Assembly (NCBI RefSeq): GCF_964275005.1
Contig: NC_092706.1
Coordinates: 8,081,144 to 8,145,143 of the forward strand
Direction of reading: 5' to 3'
DNA: 64,000 nt
Origin: Diadema setosum
Taxonomy: Eukaryota; Echinodermata; Echinoidea; Diadematoida; Diadematidae
How positions within the stretch are numbered: the first letter of the stretch is position 1; each line of letters opens with the position of its first letter. Shown here one piece after another: positions 10,377 through 22,294 of the stretch. A model generated the notes under the pieces. That model saw only the letters and a program-made list of their open reading frames with translations. It had not been told where the DNA came from and made no database searches. The position numbers were made by a program, and so were the translations under genes.

Positions 10377-11213
10377 TACAGTATTCATCGCATAATCGGG
10401 CATCTGATAATCGGGAACCTCGCTTAAATGACATACGCTTCCCGGAAACATTTCCAATGCACGTTATTTTCACTGGATAATCAGGCGGGGACCTCTGATA
10501 AACGGGACAATTTTTCTTCAAGCGATCTTTGATTTTGTTGATATTTTACACAAAATATCTACCAAAATACCACAGCAATATTTCAAAGATTCCTTATCAG
10601 TTGTCGTTTACATCAAACTTACAAAGCAAGCTTCGGACTGGTGTGTTTTGACCTCCGTCCATCCAGTACACGTACATTTCAGCTCGCTGCCCGCCTTCGC
10701 TTTTCTGTACATGTGTATATATGGCGAGCCAGATCGCTACAACACATGTACAGTGCAGTGATCGCGGCAAGTAAACAATCAAGCCGTGATGATTGAATGA
10801 TTGAAGGACTTTTCATTGACGTTCCCACATCAGTTCTGGGTAATCATTTCCCATGGTTGTGGATATGTATTTATACAGAACGCATGAATGTTTAAGAAAG
10901 TGCTAGCTTTTAATCCACATATTTTGTGTTCGAAGAGAGGCGACAGAAGAAGAACCCAGTTGCGATTACTCTACGTCATCATTGCGAGAATGCAGGGACA
11001 GCTAGAGGGTCGCGCCGAGGGGTAGCGTGGTTGTGTTTCATGTGCATGTACAGTACGTCAGTATGAATGTGTGTGTGTGTGTGTGTGTGTGCACTACATA
11101 ATGTGCATGTCGTATGCCGTTATGGTGAGTGCTCATCGCGAAATCGGGCACCCCGCTTAAAGGGGCCGTGTTTGCTACTCCCAACCTGTCCCGATTATGC
11201 GGTGAATACTGTA
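10377..11213. mobile_element. Tigger/pogo-like non-autonomous element with TA TSD
   Basis: The left end CAGTATTCATCGCATAATCG (10379) is matched in inverted orientation by GATTATGCGGTGAATACTG (ending 11211). TA lies on both sides (10377-10378 and 11212-11213). The CAGTA start, TA duplication and repeated ATAATCGGG words fit the Tc1/mariner superfamily, pogo/Tigger-like branch. At 833 bp it has no transposase frame. A (TG)n run lies inside at 11068-11092. Confidence 0.75.
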
Positions 11214-11631
11214 ATAGTAACAGCGAAAGTTGATTAATGGTAGTCATCATACACGTTCACATGCAGAGCATCGATGGTAATGATTGTCATCACATAAAAG
11301 TTAATCATACCATTAAAAAACATAAATTGTGTTCATCAGGTCAGTTGCCAATATCTGATGGCAGTGCTTGTTGAGTGTACTTTGGGTTGGTTGGGATCAT
11401 GTTTCACCGTTTCAAAGGTGAAAAAAAAAAACAGGATCTTGTCGTCACACATAAACATGAAATCTGTTTGTGAATCACATGATTCACATGCAAAATAGGA
11501 ACAGACAAATTAGAAAATTATACCAACCTATACTTGATACATAATCTGTATCTCATCAAATATTAAAGCCTGGGAAAGATGCATGGAGTACTCAAGGGAA
11601 ATGAAAGGAAAGAGGAGGTACTCTTTCACTG

Positions 11632-11706
<75 letters not shown>

Positions 11707-11711
11707 TATTA

Positions 11712-11754
<43 letters not shown>

Positions 11755-11788
11755 TATTATCATTATTACTATTATTATTATCATTACT

Positions 11789-11844
<56 letters not shown>

Positions 11845-12017
11845 TATCATTATTATTATTATCATTATTATTATTATTATTATTATTACTATTATCATTA
11901 TTATTATTATCATTATTATTATTATTATTATCATTATTATTATTATTATTATTATTATCATTATTATTATTATCATTATCATTATTATTATCATCATCAT
12001 TATTATTATCATTATTT
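11632..12017. repeat. 385-bp ATT/ATC trinucleotide array
   Basis: An uninterrupted array of TTA/ATT units with dispersed TCA/ATC variants. All frames are open only because the repeat lacks stops (poly-Ile, poly-Leu/Ser, poly-Asn/Asp, poly-Met/Ile). These frames should not be annotated as proteins. Confidence 0.95.
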
Positions 12018-12356
12018 TTGCTGATGGCCACAAAGCATAGAAGTTTACTACAAGATGAGTTTCACATTGCCCATGTATGCACGTACACCATTCTTTCCAA
12101 AGCACCGAGTTCGGGCAAATTTTGCCTAATTTTGACAGCTAGAGGGACCAGAATTATGACCTTTGATTTCCCTTCTAATGTCCAAAAAACTGTTTCCTTC
12201 CTAAAAGATTAAAAAATATAACATCATGCCATCTCATTTGAGCATATGAATACTTGCATTCATGGCATGCCATAGAAAAATGAACAAATTGGCTTATGCC
12301 ATGACTTTTTTCAAAGGAATGGTGTCACGCGCACATATTGGTTTAGACAAGGATTC

Positions 12357-12650
12357 AGCTTTTAACTTGTGAGATACTTAGAAACCACTTTCTGAGTGAA
12401 ATGTTAAAGAGCATAATACAAAAGGAATTCAAAGTTTATTTGATGAAAATTGGGTTTGAAATGACCGAGATATCCAAAAACAAAGTAGAGCAAAGTGATC
12501 CTAAAAAAGATGGGTCCCACCTTTTAACTGGATCGCTTTGTTTTGAATATCTCAGCCATTTCAAAATGAATTTTTATTGAAAGACTTTGAATTCCTCTTA
12601 GAACTATAACAATATGCTCGTTTGTATTTCATACTGGAGTTTTCCTATTG
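12357..12650. mobile_element. Palindromic MITE (GGTGGGACCCACC centre), copy A
   Basis: The arm 'GGAATTCAAAGTTTATTTGA' at about 12425 is inverted as 'GACTTTGAATTCCTCTTAGA' at about 12583. The centre is GGGTCCCACCTTTTA. Related copies lie at 20448-20760, 21050-21235 and 54575-54950. Confidence 0.75.
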
Positions 12651-14994
12651 TCTAAAAAAAAAAAATTATAAAAAAAAACATTAGAAACCTGAAGCCCTAT
12701 CTTAAGAGAAGCTGTATACCATCACTTTAACTTTTGCCACATCTTTGCAACTGCTCATTAATACAGTAATGCGCTACTTTGCGCCTTTTCACAAATCTGC
12801 CTAGCACAAAACTGCCAGAGTCCGACTTCAATCAAGAGTCAAAACAGGTATACGAGATCTTGGGATAATCCCCTTACTGATGGATTGACGGATTGTCTTC
12901 CCAACTTTCTCTCTCCCTCCCCTTTTTTTTTCATCCTCCCACTCCTTCTTTTTTCCCCCTTTCGATCCATCTCCCGTCTTCCCTTTATCGCGTCAATTCG
13001 CCCCCTAACATTTTCCAGTCAGGGAACCAATTAATTAGGCCAGCCACAATCAGCTGACCTCAGGCTGAATTCCCGCCCACTGCCAGTACCGGTATGTGGT
13101 TCACATGACCGAGATCACATATTCAAAGTTCAGCGAGTTTGGTTTCACAAAAAAACAAACAAACAAACAAACACAAAAACAAAAAAATCCCGAGGGGGGG
13201 GGGGGGAGGGACAAAATCAACTTATGCAATATTTCTAAAAGCCTCACTGGAAGAGTCAAACATCTTAATGGGATATTGACCCCCCCCCCCCCCTTCCACA
13301 ATCAAACCATTACGATATGATGAGGATGGAACTGATGAACACATGAGCAAGATCATGCCAGCATAATTGGCTTACCACTGAGACAGCCTAACCTTGGTAC
13401 CTCTAAATTGGGAGCCAACTTGACTCTGCTCTAGATAGAATTATCCTCCAGTCCAACTACCCCCCCCCATCCCTACCCCTCCCCCCCCCCCCGAAAAACA
13501 AATGAAAATAAGCATAATTCTGTCCCACAACTTAGTGACCAATGCATGACAAACTGAACAGCCACACTCACTATTTTTATTTTTTGTTTAAATTTTTATT
13601 AGTATCTTGGGTGATTGTATGCTAAACACATGAGTGGACAAGCAAAGACTGAAATCAACCTTATCGAACTGTGACCTTTACAGGATGAATGCCCTGTTTT
13701 GGCAAGACCAGTACAGTTTCAGAATGAGAAATGGATGTTGAGTTAAAATCAGCACTACAGGTTGAAGTTACACTCGCACCCCTGTATTACTTTCTACAAC
13801 ACACTGTAAATGTGAACACTACCATTCTGAATATGAACGTAAAATCATCTGGAATGCTTCTAATCTACTGTGAGTACGGTAATCATTTCAAGCAATATCA
13901 CCCAAGAGCCTACCAAACATTTTGCCCCCCAAAAAAGCAAAAACAAAAAATTTTGAAAACATACACAAGAATGCATCAATTTTATCTCTTGAGGTTCAAA
14001 GTGATGATGGAAAATGATTATTTCTGTGTTTAAAGATAATGATGAATAATTAATTTAATGCATGAATTTCCTAGCGATACCGTGAAGACATTCCTACCTC
14101 ACATACTGTGAGGTATGCATAGGGCCTACTGTTTGAAAAAAAAAAAAAATGAATTAAAAAATGCCCTAGAAATTGGTTATAACTCAGTTAATCTGAGGCT
14201 GATGGCTGCAAAATAATGCTTGTAATCACATCATCTGCCTCCAGAAACATCAACAGTTAAAGTGAGTGTTTATCTTTACTGGAAACAGAGAAAGGCCCTG
14301 GCAATGTAATTACATTGTGGAGGATTTTATTGACCTTTTTGTGTGCACTTGATCTTTAAAAAAGGGGCCAGTCGATCTGTACAAAAGTGTGCTCTTTGCA
14401 TGATTGAACGAAGCCAGTTCTACCAACTGCGGCACATAGTGATCATCCATTGAGCTCCTTGATATATATCGATCTCGTCTGGGAAGTAGGTGGGGGGTAG
14501 CAATGCGGAAATGAACATTGCAACTTGAATAGACTCTCACAAATTTGCAATTAGTTAGTCTTATGGTCCAGACTCTCTGTATCAGAATGTTTCCTATCCC
14601 TCTGGCAATTCACTGAACTTAGCTTCAGGTTTCTCTCGACAGTTTTCTTAAATTACATGCTGCAATGAATGAGTTTCCTAAACTACAAAAGAATTTTTAT
14701 TGATGAAGGATGTCTTTACTCATTTATACTTTGAAAATGAAATACTCTCACTTAATACTACATTACCAATTCAGTCAACTTTAATTCAATTGAATCCTGG
14801 TTTTATAAATACAACAAAATATTTCAAGCAAACATCATACATCAGAAATTCAAATAAACTCAATTCATAGTTATAATATGATCCTGTTAAAACATGATGG
14901 GACAAGACCAACAGACAGCAAATTTTGCATTCACGAACATATAAACTACAGGGATGCTTAGGCATAGTAGAATTATATGATGTCTCTCACATTA

Positions 14995-15082
14995 TTAACC
15001 CGTTGAGGTCGGGCTGACTTCGCTACAACACGCATTTCCCATAGACACCTGCCTGAGTTGGGACTCGTCTTCAACGGGTTAA
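14995..15082. mobile_element. TTAACCCGTTGAGG micro-MITE, copy 2
   Basis: 88 bp with TTAACCCGTTGAGGTCGG at the left and TCAACGGGTTAA at the right, and the same central ACACGCATTTCCC block as the copy at 10241. Confidence 0.85.
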
Positions 15083-16876
15083 TGGTCTGCATGAGCTCCG
15101 CAATTCATGGAGACACACTAAGACCCTCGTTACACAAACACACACACACACAAAATGTGGTATACCAAATTTGGTCACCTTTTGAACAACCTTGTCTCAG
15201 ACCAGCCTACTTTTGATATGCAGGTTCAAATACAGAACCAAATTCATCATGTGATCACAGTGAGAGATGACATTTGAATTCTCATCATGATGTCAGTGTA
15301 ACCCACAGCATGCAAACCTTTACACGCTGTACCAGAGAAATTACTTGTTTACATGGGGAGCTTCACTACGACAAAATATTCAAATACTTTCATTTAGACC
15401 AGCCCAAAATCGTCATCAGTGCAGAAACGCAAAAACTGTGGGCCCAAGTACCACAACTAGAGACAGCCCAGCAGTATAAATAGGGTAAAGTTCTGGTTGC
15501 TCCAGAACATCTAATCAAGCCCTTCTCTGCTCCATTGACAGTCCAGAATAATAAATAAAACTGGATGCAGTCCACGGATATGATATCAGTCATGTAGGGA
15601 CAGTAACAATAAATCCTGTTTATAGTGCATATCACAGAAAATTATATAATTAATTTCTTTCAAACAAAGGAAAGCAGACATGAGAGAGAGAAGGTTAACG
15701 AGGGAAGATAAAAAAAAGGAACAAAATGTTGGCATACAGCACAAAGCCTAATCAACTGACAAATTAAAGAAATATATATATATTTATTTTTTTTTTAAAT
15801 AGACATTCCTGGCCACAATGATATCTCAGCAAGTTTACATATTTGAAAATTGCTTGTTTTTGTCTGTTTCTTTGCTAGTTTGTTTGTTTGTTTGTTGTTG
15901 TTGTTTTTTTCATGTTCCCACAACATGAGTCTTGCCTGCCATTCACTGATGATGAATGATAGGGAATAGAAGCAATATATTCAGCAAACATTTGCAAGGT
16001 TGATCCTATTCACCAGAGGGGGAAAATGCTCTTGCTTAACTAGTGCAGGAGTCTAAAATGAGCTTGTTATAAATAGTAGTGTACAGTAGGTCCATGTCAT
16101 AAATGGTCTACACTGCATATGTAGGCTTGGTGCATTGAGAGGCAATGGGGGAATTCTCAATCCTTTGATTGTCTGGTTGTTTTGTTTGTTTGTTTGTTTG
16201 TCACTTTACTGTCATTTTAAGCATGAGAGAGCCATGACAAAGGGTGTGGTATGTGATATGACAAGGTTGAATTGTTGCTTACAATGACAAAATTTGTATC
16301 ATTGAAGATGATATCAGTTTGGTGCATATTTTACTGATTGTTACTGATTGAATGACATCATACTCCTGAAATCCCAAGGTGACTGGCAGCGAACATTACT
16401 TGACCCACTGAACTTAATTGATTTGGTGGGCTGTCGTTCACTTTGCAGTAGACAAATAAACAAACAAAATGAGTGAAGAGGGTGCACTTCACACATCCAC
16501 TCACATGACATATATGGGCTAGAAAGGGACAAACTGTCCTGCAGGTCGCAATTTGCTAATTGTATGCCAAACATGTTACTGGCAACTGAGTGACCAGTCA
16601 AAGCTCTGCACAAGCGCTAACCCTTTGGGCCCTAGACTGCTTGCTGCTGCCTTTGTGCATACTATGTGTACACAAGGAACGATTTTCCTGGTATCGCATA
16701 GCAATTTGCTATGCATTTTGGTATGACTGCTATACAAAATGTAATTTGCATAGCAGTTGCATTACATAGACTTGTATACCATTATGTTGAAAATGTATGT
16801 CCATCGACAAAAATTGCTATTCAATTTCGAGAAGGAAAATTATTCCCTGTGTATATATGTGAGTATGTGTGTGGGC

Positions 16877-16900
16877 GGGGGGGGGGGGGGGGGGGGGGGG
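16877..16900. repeat. 24-nt G run
   Basis: An uninterrupted run of 24 G, the longest of many G or C homopolymers in the window. It could form a G-quadruplex on the plus strand and could also be length-variable or mis-assembled. Confidence 0.9.
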
Positions 16901-17119
16901 TTTACAGTGTGCAAAAATCCGTGATTGTCTTCACCTGGTTCATATACCTCTGAATCATCCAACCCTGACATTTATTCCCCATCACTACACAATTCATTCC
17001 TCTTAACTCATGTGAATATCTGAGAAAATTGCAGCTTTCTTCAGTGTAAAAACAGCTCTAGGCTGACAGTGCCAGAAAAGGTGCTGTTAAAGGATTAAAT
17101 ATTTGGTGGGGTGGTTTCG

Positions 17120-17146
17120 CCAGGGAGCTGGAAACCACCTCCCTGG
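17120..17146. repeat. 27-bp hairpin of the short-palindrome family
   Basis: CCAGGGAGCTGG (17120-17131) pairs, with one mismatch, with CCACCTCCCTGG (17135-17146) around an AAA loop. TGGTTTC occurs at both flanks, overlapping the right arm. Confidence 0.7.
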
Positions 17147-18396
17147 TTTCACAGTATACCATATTCTTTCTTGGATGTGATTGTGGTCCTAAAAAGACCT
17201 ACTCAATATCCTCATCTCCGTTATCATTTTCTTACCACCATCAGGAGATCTAGATATATACCCACATCACTAAATGATCCACCACATGGGTATCCCCAGA
17301 GAAACCTTTCAAGAATGGTTAAATATTTCTTTCCCAGCATTTTTACAAATGAGGGCTACCAGCATTTACATATAAAGGAGAGCCACTAACAGAAAAATAA
17401 CAATATGACTCATGACTATATGACTATAAAAATTGATAGGCCGGAGGCTAGAATCAAAGAAAAACACACAAACAAAAAACAAATGGTTCAATTCTTAAAG
17501 GTAGAATATTCAACAGATCGAGAATTACACACTCTAATCAGCAGATTCTAAGGCAGTTTGATATCGTATTCTGCACAAACTGGTTTACTGATTCTAATGA
17601 TCTTCACTGAGAGATATATAGGGAATATTAGAAGGCTTCTGTAAGAGTCAGTACCATTCCGCACATCTATCAGCAATAAAGTTATATGGCCTCACTGATT
17701 ACATGACCGATAGTTCATTTGGGTCCATTAATTTGTCAGTCAGACCACAACACACGCAAAGAGCAGGGCAATAGTGATTAAGCTGCATATCTCACTGGCC
17801 TTTACTATAGCGGCCTAAAATATTATCATCATGAGGCATAAGCACAGTAACACAACACAACAAAATTGTACCAGTGACAGTGACATTCATTGTTTAACAT
17901 GATTCCACTAGATAAAATCCTACACATTCATCTCCAGTTATGCCAATGCTGTTATTTATGTTATCGTATGTGCTGGCACATTTCCACCAACTGGGAGATG
18001 TCACACTTGGCAAACAAAATTAAATCATAAATCAATAATAATATCCTAAAACAACAAATAAATCTTCTTGCGGTGTACTTCCCCATACCCTCACTGTCAA
18101 ATGAAATCATGTCCTATGTGTTTGTAAAAGAAAAAAAATATGATTGCTAACTCTTAGTTTTATGACGATGACGTTTGATGAGTTTTTGAGGTACAACAAA
18201 GCAGACACGGCACTGCTACTACTCAGTCGTACAGTACGCTACGTCCCGAGCGGCAAGCTTTCATAGGTGTACCGCGGGACTTACGGCTATGAGGTGAGGA
18301 GCACATTCGATGAGCTAGGCGGATTTCAGCGCCAGCCCTCCTCGCTGTAATACTGAAAATACGCTCTCACCACAAACTAGAAAGCGTCAAACTTAC

Positions 18397-18595
18397 TTGT
18401 AATTTTCTTCGGCTTGGTATCATCCATAGTACTAATCACATGGCACGGGATAGTCGAAACCTGAGTAGATTCCAGCGCAGTCGCGGATTTAGAAGTACAG
18501 AACGACGAGACCGATCGGGTATTTCGACTGCTGGCACAGATGCGATGTAGTACCGTGGGCGACGCAATGGGCGGACCGCACGCAGATGCTGGCAC
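18397..18595 (-). CDS. First exon of a tentative minus-strand gene
   Basis: On the minus strand a frame opens at ATG 18593-18595 and runs 199 nt to a consensus donor GTAAGT (complement of 18391-18396). It ends in MDDTKPKKIT plus one nucleotide. The second ATG is at 18425-18427. The segment is rich in CpG and GC compared with its surroundings (about 18180-18710), as expected for a promoter and first exon. If the first ATG is used, the N-terminus is Ser/Arg-rich with no acidic residue for about 40 positions, resembling an organelle-targeting peptide; if the second is used the product starts acidic-basic and cytosolic. No family is recognised. The 1-nt phase matches the candidate exon at 9430-9528. 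Confidence 0.4.
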
Positions 18596-18720
18596 TCACT
18601 GGTGAACAGTCTGTGGTGTGACCATCGACAGAAAAGGGGATCCCCCTAAGTGCCCCCCCCCCCCCCCCACCTACAGACGCGATTCGCAAAAGCGCCCTCT
18701 GTGTTAAGCACCTGATAATC
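18596..18720 (-). promoter_or_regulatory. CpG-rich presumed promoter of minus-strand gene
   Basis: GC-rich sequence upstream of the minus-strand ATG, with several CpGs and a long C run (18653-18669). No TATA box is evident. This is a placement by context, not by a defined motif. Confidence 0.3.
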
Positions 18721-18744
18721 GCAGGCAGCTGGAGGATGATACGT

Positions 18745-18785
18745 AGTGTTTTACCATGGAGCTAGTAGCTCCATGGTTTTACCTT
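18745..18785. mobile_element. 25-bp palindrome flanked by GTTTTACC repeats
   Basis: ACCATGGAGCTA (18753-18764), one central G, then TAGCTCCATGGT (18766-18777) form a perfect odd palindrome. The 8-bp word GTTTTACC overlaps each end of the palindrome (18748-18755 and 18775-18782), consistent with a very small insertion that duplicated its target. Confidence 0.6.
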
Positions 18786-18798
18786 CCTCGTGATACAA

Positions 18799-19039
18799 GA
18801 GTTTGATCGCAAAAACCGATAAGTCCATATTTGCCAAATGGAGATATTTGCGATTAAAAGTCAAGAAAAATAAATAGAATAATAAGAAAATTTTTGCTTC
18901 TTTTGACCATAACTTCAAAAATGTACCTTTATATGTAGTGACCAATATATCATTTAAAAGATATTATTTTGTACTTTATGACAGAGACCTTACTTCAAAA
19001 TCTTCAAAAATGGACTTATTGGTTTTTGCAAATAAACTC
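18799..19039. mobile_element. 240-bp AT-rich MITE, copy 1
   Basis: It starts GAGTTTGATCGCAAAAACC and ends GGTTTTTGCAAATAAACTC. It is very similar (over 90 percent by eye, not computed) along its whole length to 37349-37588. Both copies share 'GATAAGTCCATATTTGCC' near the left end and an inverted 'AAAATGGAC' near the right end. Confidence 0.85.
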
Positions 19040-20139
19040 TTCAAATACAGTATTACATTTTTGCAGCGTACACTTGTACATTGTTTTATTCTTTCTTTTC
19101 TTTCTCTCCTCTCCCCCATTCATCATCTTCTTCTGCTTATGTCAGCCGATTAACCCAGGAAGTGGAACTAGAAAATTGCGCTGAAGGCATTAAGTTTTGT
19201 TTGTTTCTTTTTCTTGTCAGCTGATTAAACTCGGAAATGCCACCAGAAATATAAACTGCCCGGGTGCCTCCCCCCCCCCCCCCTCCCCTCCACACACACA
19301 CACATACATACACGGCCCTGTTTATGATTGCAATAATAGTTCAGATATTCGCAGTGATTATGATATTAATGGCGTTGAAATGATAATAACCACACTCATA
19401 ATAAAAAGATAATAGTCTTTATCATCATCATGGTCATCATCATCAAAATGGCAATAATTGTTGCTATTGTTATTTTCACATTAGTACCTCTTATACGATC
19501 CAAACGAAGAGACGCGACAAGACCAAAGAGGTCATATAAAGTCATATTTTTTTATTTATTTTTTTTTTTTACACGTGCACTGAGAAACTGAACAGCAGCA
19601 ATGATTACAACACATGGGGGCGCTTGTCTCTCCCTTGCCTGAGATGTACAGCTGTAGTAGGAAATGAGTTTATGTGTTTCCTATATTGAGGGGACAAGAA
19701 GAGGAGGAGGAAGAAGAGATGATAATTATGACGAGGAAGAAGAAGAGGAAGAAGAAAAAGAAGAAGAGGAGGAGGCGGAGGAGGAGGAAGAAAGAAAGAA
19801 AGAAAGAAAGGAGAAGTAGATGAGGAGGAGGAGGAAATCGGGAAAATAACTTTATTGTTTGCATTACATAAATGCAAGAGATTTCATTATGCATTAACTT
19901 TTATATGGATTTACTTGTTTGTACATGAATGTATGATATTAAACGAAGGGGAATTTCTTCATTGATGAAATTCCTTGCATAATAGAGGTTCTCTGGGTTT
20001 TATTAATATATAGTATCCAAGGATATCAAACTCGTATGGTGCAGTCCTGACCGTATTTCCAACTATGAATGCACCCTGAGAGTGAGATGCTGCTCACTAC
20101 TCCAATTAGTGTTTATTGCTTAATGTATGTTTATAATAA
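19040..20139. other. Gene-free stretch with purine microsatellites
   Basis: It holds a C run at about 19269-19282, (TCA)n near 19422-19445, a T run at about 19556-19570, and a GAA/GGA polypurine tract at 19692-19835. No exon is seen. Confidence 0.6.
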
Positions 20140-20205
20140 CGACCAGTATTTATATAACGCCATTTGTATAGACTCAATGGACTCAAAGCGCTGTAACAAT
20201 GTTAA
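20140..20205. repeat. Fragment of a dispersed repeat (TTTATATAACGCC...CAAAGCGCTGTA)
   Basis: The block ATTTATATAACGCCATT followed by 'ACTCAAAGCGCTGTAAC' has inverted ends (GCGC...GCGC context). It resembles a dispersed element I associate with many marine animal genomes; this rests on memory of the motif only. Confidence 0.4.
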
Positions 20206-20447
20206 AAATAGAAGAAATCAACAATATCTACTAAACAAAACAAAAGCGAGAAAGAAAAAAACGACATAAGATAAAACAATGACTTTAGACTTGTCGAATC
20301 ATAACGAGTTATAAATAAGTCTTAATTTTGGAACAAATAGGGTTTCACCAGTTTTTTTCTTTATTGTTATTATTAATCTGTGTAAGAGTGGTGTTATTAT
20401 ATTGTTTGAGACCTAACTTCGGGTTTCTAACATTTTTTTCTGGTGAA

Positions 20448-20760
20448 AATGTGAAAGAGCATGTAATTCCAAGAGGAATCCAAAGATTATTAATTGATGA
20501 AAATTGGTTTTGAAAATGGCTGAGTTATCCGAAACAGAGCGATCCTACTAAAAGGTGGGACCCACCTGTCCAGAACTTTTATCATGATCGCGCAATTGTT
20601 TTTCTTTGTTTTTGGATGTCTCAGTCATTCCAAAATTGATTTTTATTAAATAAACTTTGAATTCCTCTTAGAATGGTATCTTCTGTACTATTCATAAGTG
20701 GTTTCTTGGCATCATGCAAAACAACGTTGCTATAAGCTCAACCCCAATTCTCATCTCCAC
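20448..20760. mobile_element. Palindromic MITE (GGTGGGACCCACC centre), copy B
   Basis: Inverted arms 'GATGAAAATTGGTTTTGAAA' (about 20498) and 'TCCAAAATTGATTTTTATTA' (about 20628) surround AAAAGGTGGGACCCACCT. Same family as 12357 and 54575. Confidence 0.75.
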
Positions 20761-21049
20761 TAATATCCCTTTACTTGCTGACTGGAAGTTTTAGTGAGAC
20801 AGTTTCCATGGGTTGTGGTGGTGCAACACAGTGAAGGATGTCTTATTCGGACTCTTTTCAATTACATTAAACCCTGGCTAGGGCCTACATCTTTGTGAAA
20901 TTGATCCTCGTATTAGATTTAAAGGCAGAAACAATTTAATTAGTTGAAATTTGCATTCCGATTTTAACCGTCCTAATTTTGTGTTATAAGAATAGTTTGG
21001 GAATGTAAAAAGCCTTCAGTGAATCACTCGGCTTACCAGTAAGAGACTT

Positions 21050-21235
21050 GAAATAAAGTCGCCCTAATAAAAGGCGGGACCCTCCCTTTGTCAGGACCAT
21101 TTCAAAGCCAGTTTTCATGAAATAAACTTTTAATTTCTTTTATGATTGTATGCTCTTTGATATTTCATATAAAAGGTTTCTAATCATCTCACAAAAAGTT
21201 TAAACCTGAATCTCCATCTCAGCCAAAACTTTATT
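21050..21235. mobile_element. Palindromic MITE, partial copy C
   Basis: Only the centre (AAAAGGCGGGACCC) and right arm are recognisable; the left arm is replaced or too diverged. It ends near the family's 'TAAACCTGAATCTCCATCTC' block. Confidence 0.6.
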
Positions 21236-21301
21236 CAAGGGGGAAGAGCTTATCCTGGAAGTTATAGCTATAACCTTGAGGTTAGGGATCACAGTCTGTA
21301 T

Positions 21302-21586
21302 GTAACTACGGGTGCTGTTCGCTATTCCGAAGGTTCGTTATTCCGAAGGTTCGTTAATCCGAATCACACAAATTCCCTGTACCTATAAGAGGTTCGTTAA
21401 TCCGAAAATGAAAAAGGGTTCGTTAATCCGAACATTTGTGGCGTTAATCCGAAGGTTCGTTATTCCGAAGATTTGTTAATCCGAAAATGAAATTCGGAAT
21501 AACGAACCTTCGGAATAACGAATCTTCAGACTGAAGAGCCTTCGGAATAACGAACCTTCGGAATAACGAGCTGTAACCGTAACTAC
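21302..21586. mobile_element. TTCGTTATTCCGAA inverted-array element with 8-bp TSD
   Basis: Inside 21310-21578 the unit GGTTCGTTATTCCGAA (and TTAATCC variants) is repeated in direct orientation up to about 21482, then as its reverse complement (TTCGGAATAACGAACC) to the right end. GTAACTAC flanks both sides (21302-21309 and 21579-21586). An 8-bp duplication would fit a hAT-type mobiliser. The array can fold into a large cruciform. Confidence 0.8.
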
Positions 21587-21826
21587 TACGGACAACATCT
21601 TGTCCAAGGATGAAGGCATCTGGCAGGATTCGAAACCCGGGCCTATAATGCTGACAGAGATTTCATTATACTAACAGTGCTTCTGATATGAAAGGGATTC
21701 TTCAAACTCGAGGATCACTACCTGTTTTGTGATAGTAATGTTACACATTCAGTCAACGTAGATGGCGTGCTGTATGATTATACTCGATTCCACATTGTAG
21801 CAGGTGTCGTTTGTAGCTCCATGCCT

Positions 21827-22294
21827 TTAAAGGGGCATTCCGGACGATTTTCATAATTTCACATCATGTAGTACATAAATCGACAGCTCCATGTATAGAT
21901 TTGTGGAATTTATTGTGGTCCTTGAGCAGAGAAACCAATAAATTGAAAATCTTAAACAATTTACACTGAACAGTATTGATGACATCAGAGCCTCATATAT
22001 TTCAGAAATGTAGCGGTGTAATTTCATTACAATACCGCTTGCTCAACAATTTCACCTGTGAAAAATGTGTGCATGCCTTCTTCTTTTGTTCTGCTTCCTT
22101 GAGCCCCAACTCCTGCATTCTTATGGTGAGGCTGCTATGTCATCATCCTTGTTCATTGCAATTTGTTATCGATTTTGAAAACATTCTCATTCCTCATCCC
22201 AATCACTAAAAATTCTGAAACTCTGTATTCAGTTTAACTAATCTATAGTTGTTCAAATGTAAAGGTCTGAAAATCATCCGGAGGTTCCCTTTAA
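21827..22294. mobile_element. TTAA-flanked MITE with ~27-bp TIRs
   Basis: The left end TTAAAGGGGCATTCCGGACG matches in inverted orientation the right end ATCCGGAGGTTCCCTTTAA, with the match extended by GATTTTCA. TTAA occurs at both ends (21827-21830 and 22291-22294). The short open frames inside are incidental. Confidence 0.7.

Larger units (their letters stand above)
12651..18396. other. Gene-poor stretch, possibly intron of minus-strand gene
   Basis: I found no exon to support. Visible items are C/G runs (13193-13206, 13280-13293, 13480-13492, 16877-16900), GTTT/AAAC microsatellites (13150, 15875, 16183), the micro-MITE at 14995 and a short hairpin at 17120. If the minus-strand gene is real this is its first intron. 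Confidence 0.4.

Noticed and set aside
11579..12212. Long open frames of poly-Ile, poly-Leu/Ser, poly-Asn/Asp and Met/Ile
   Set aside because: They are translations of the ATT/ATC microsatellite on both strands.
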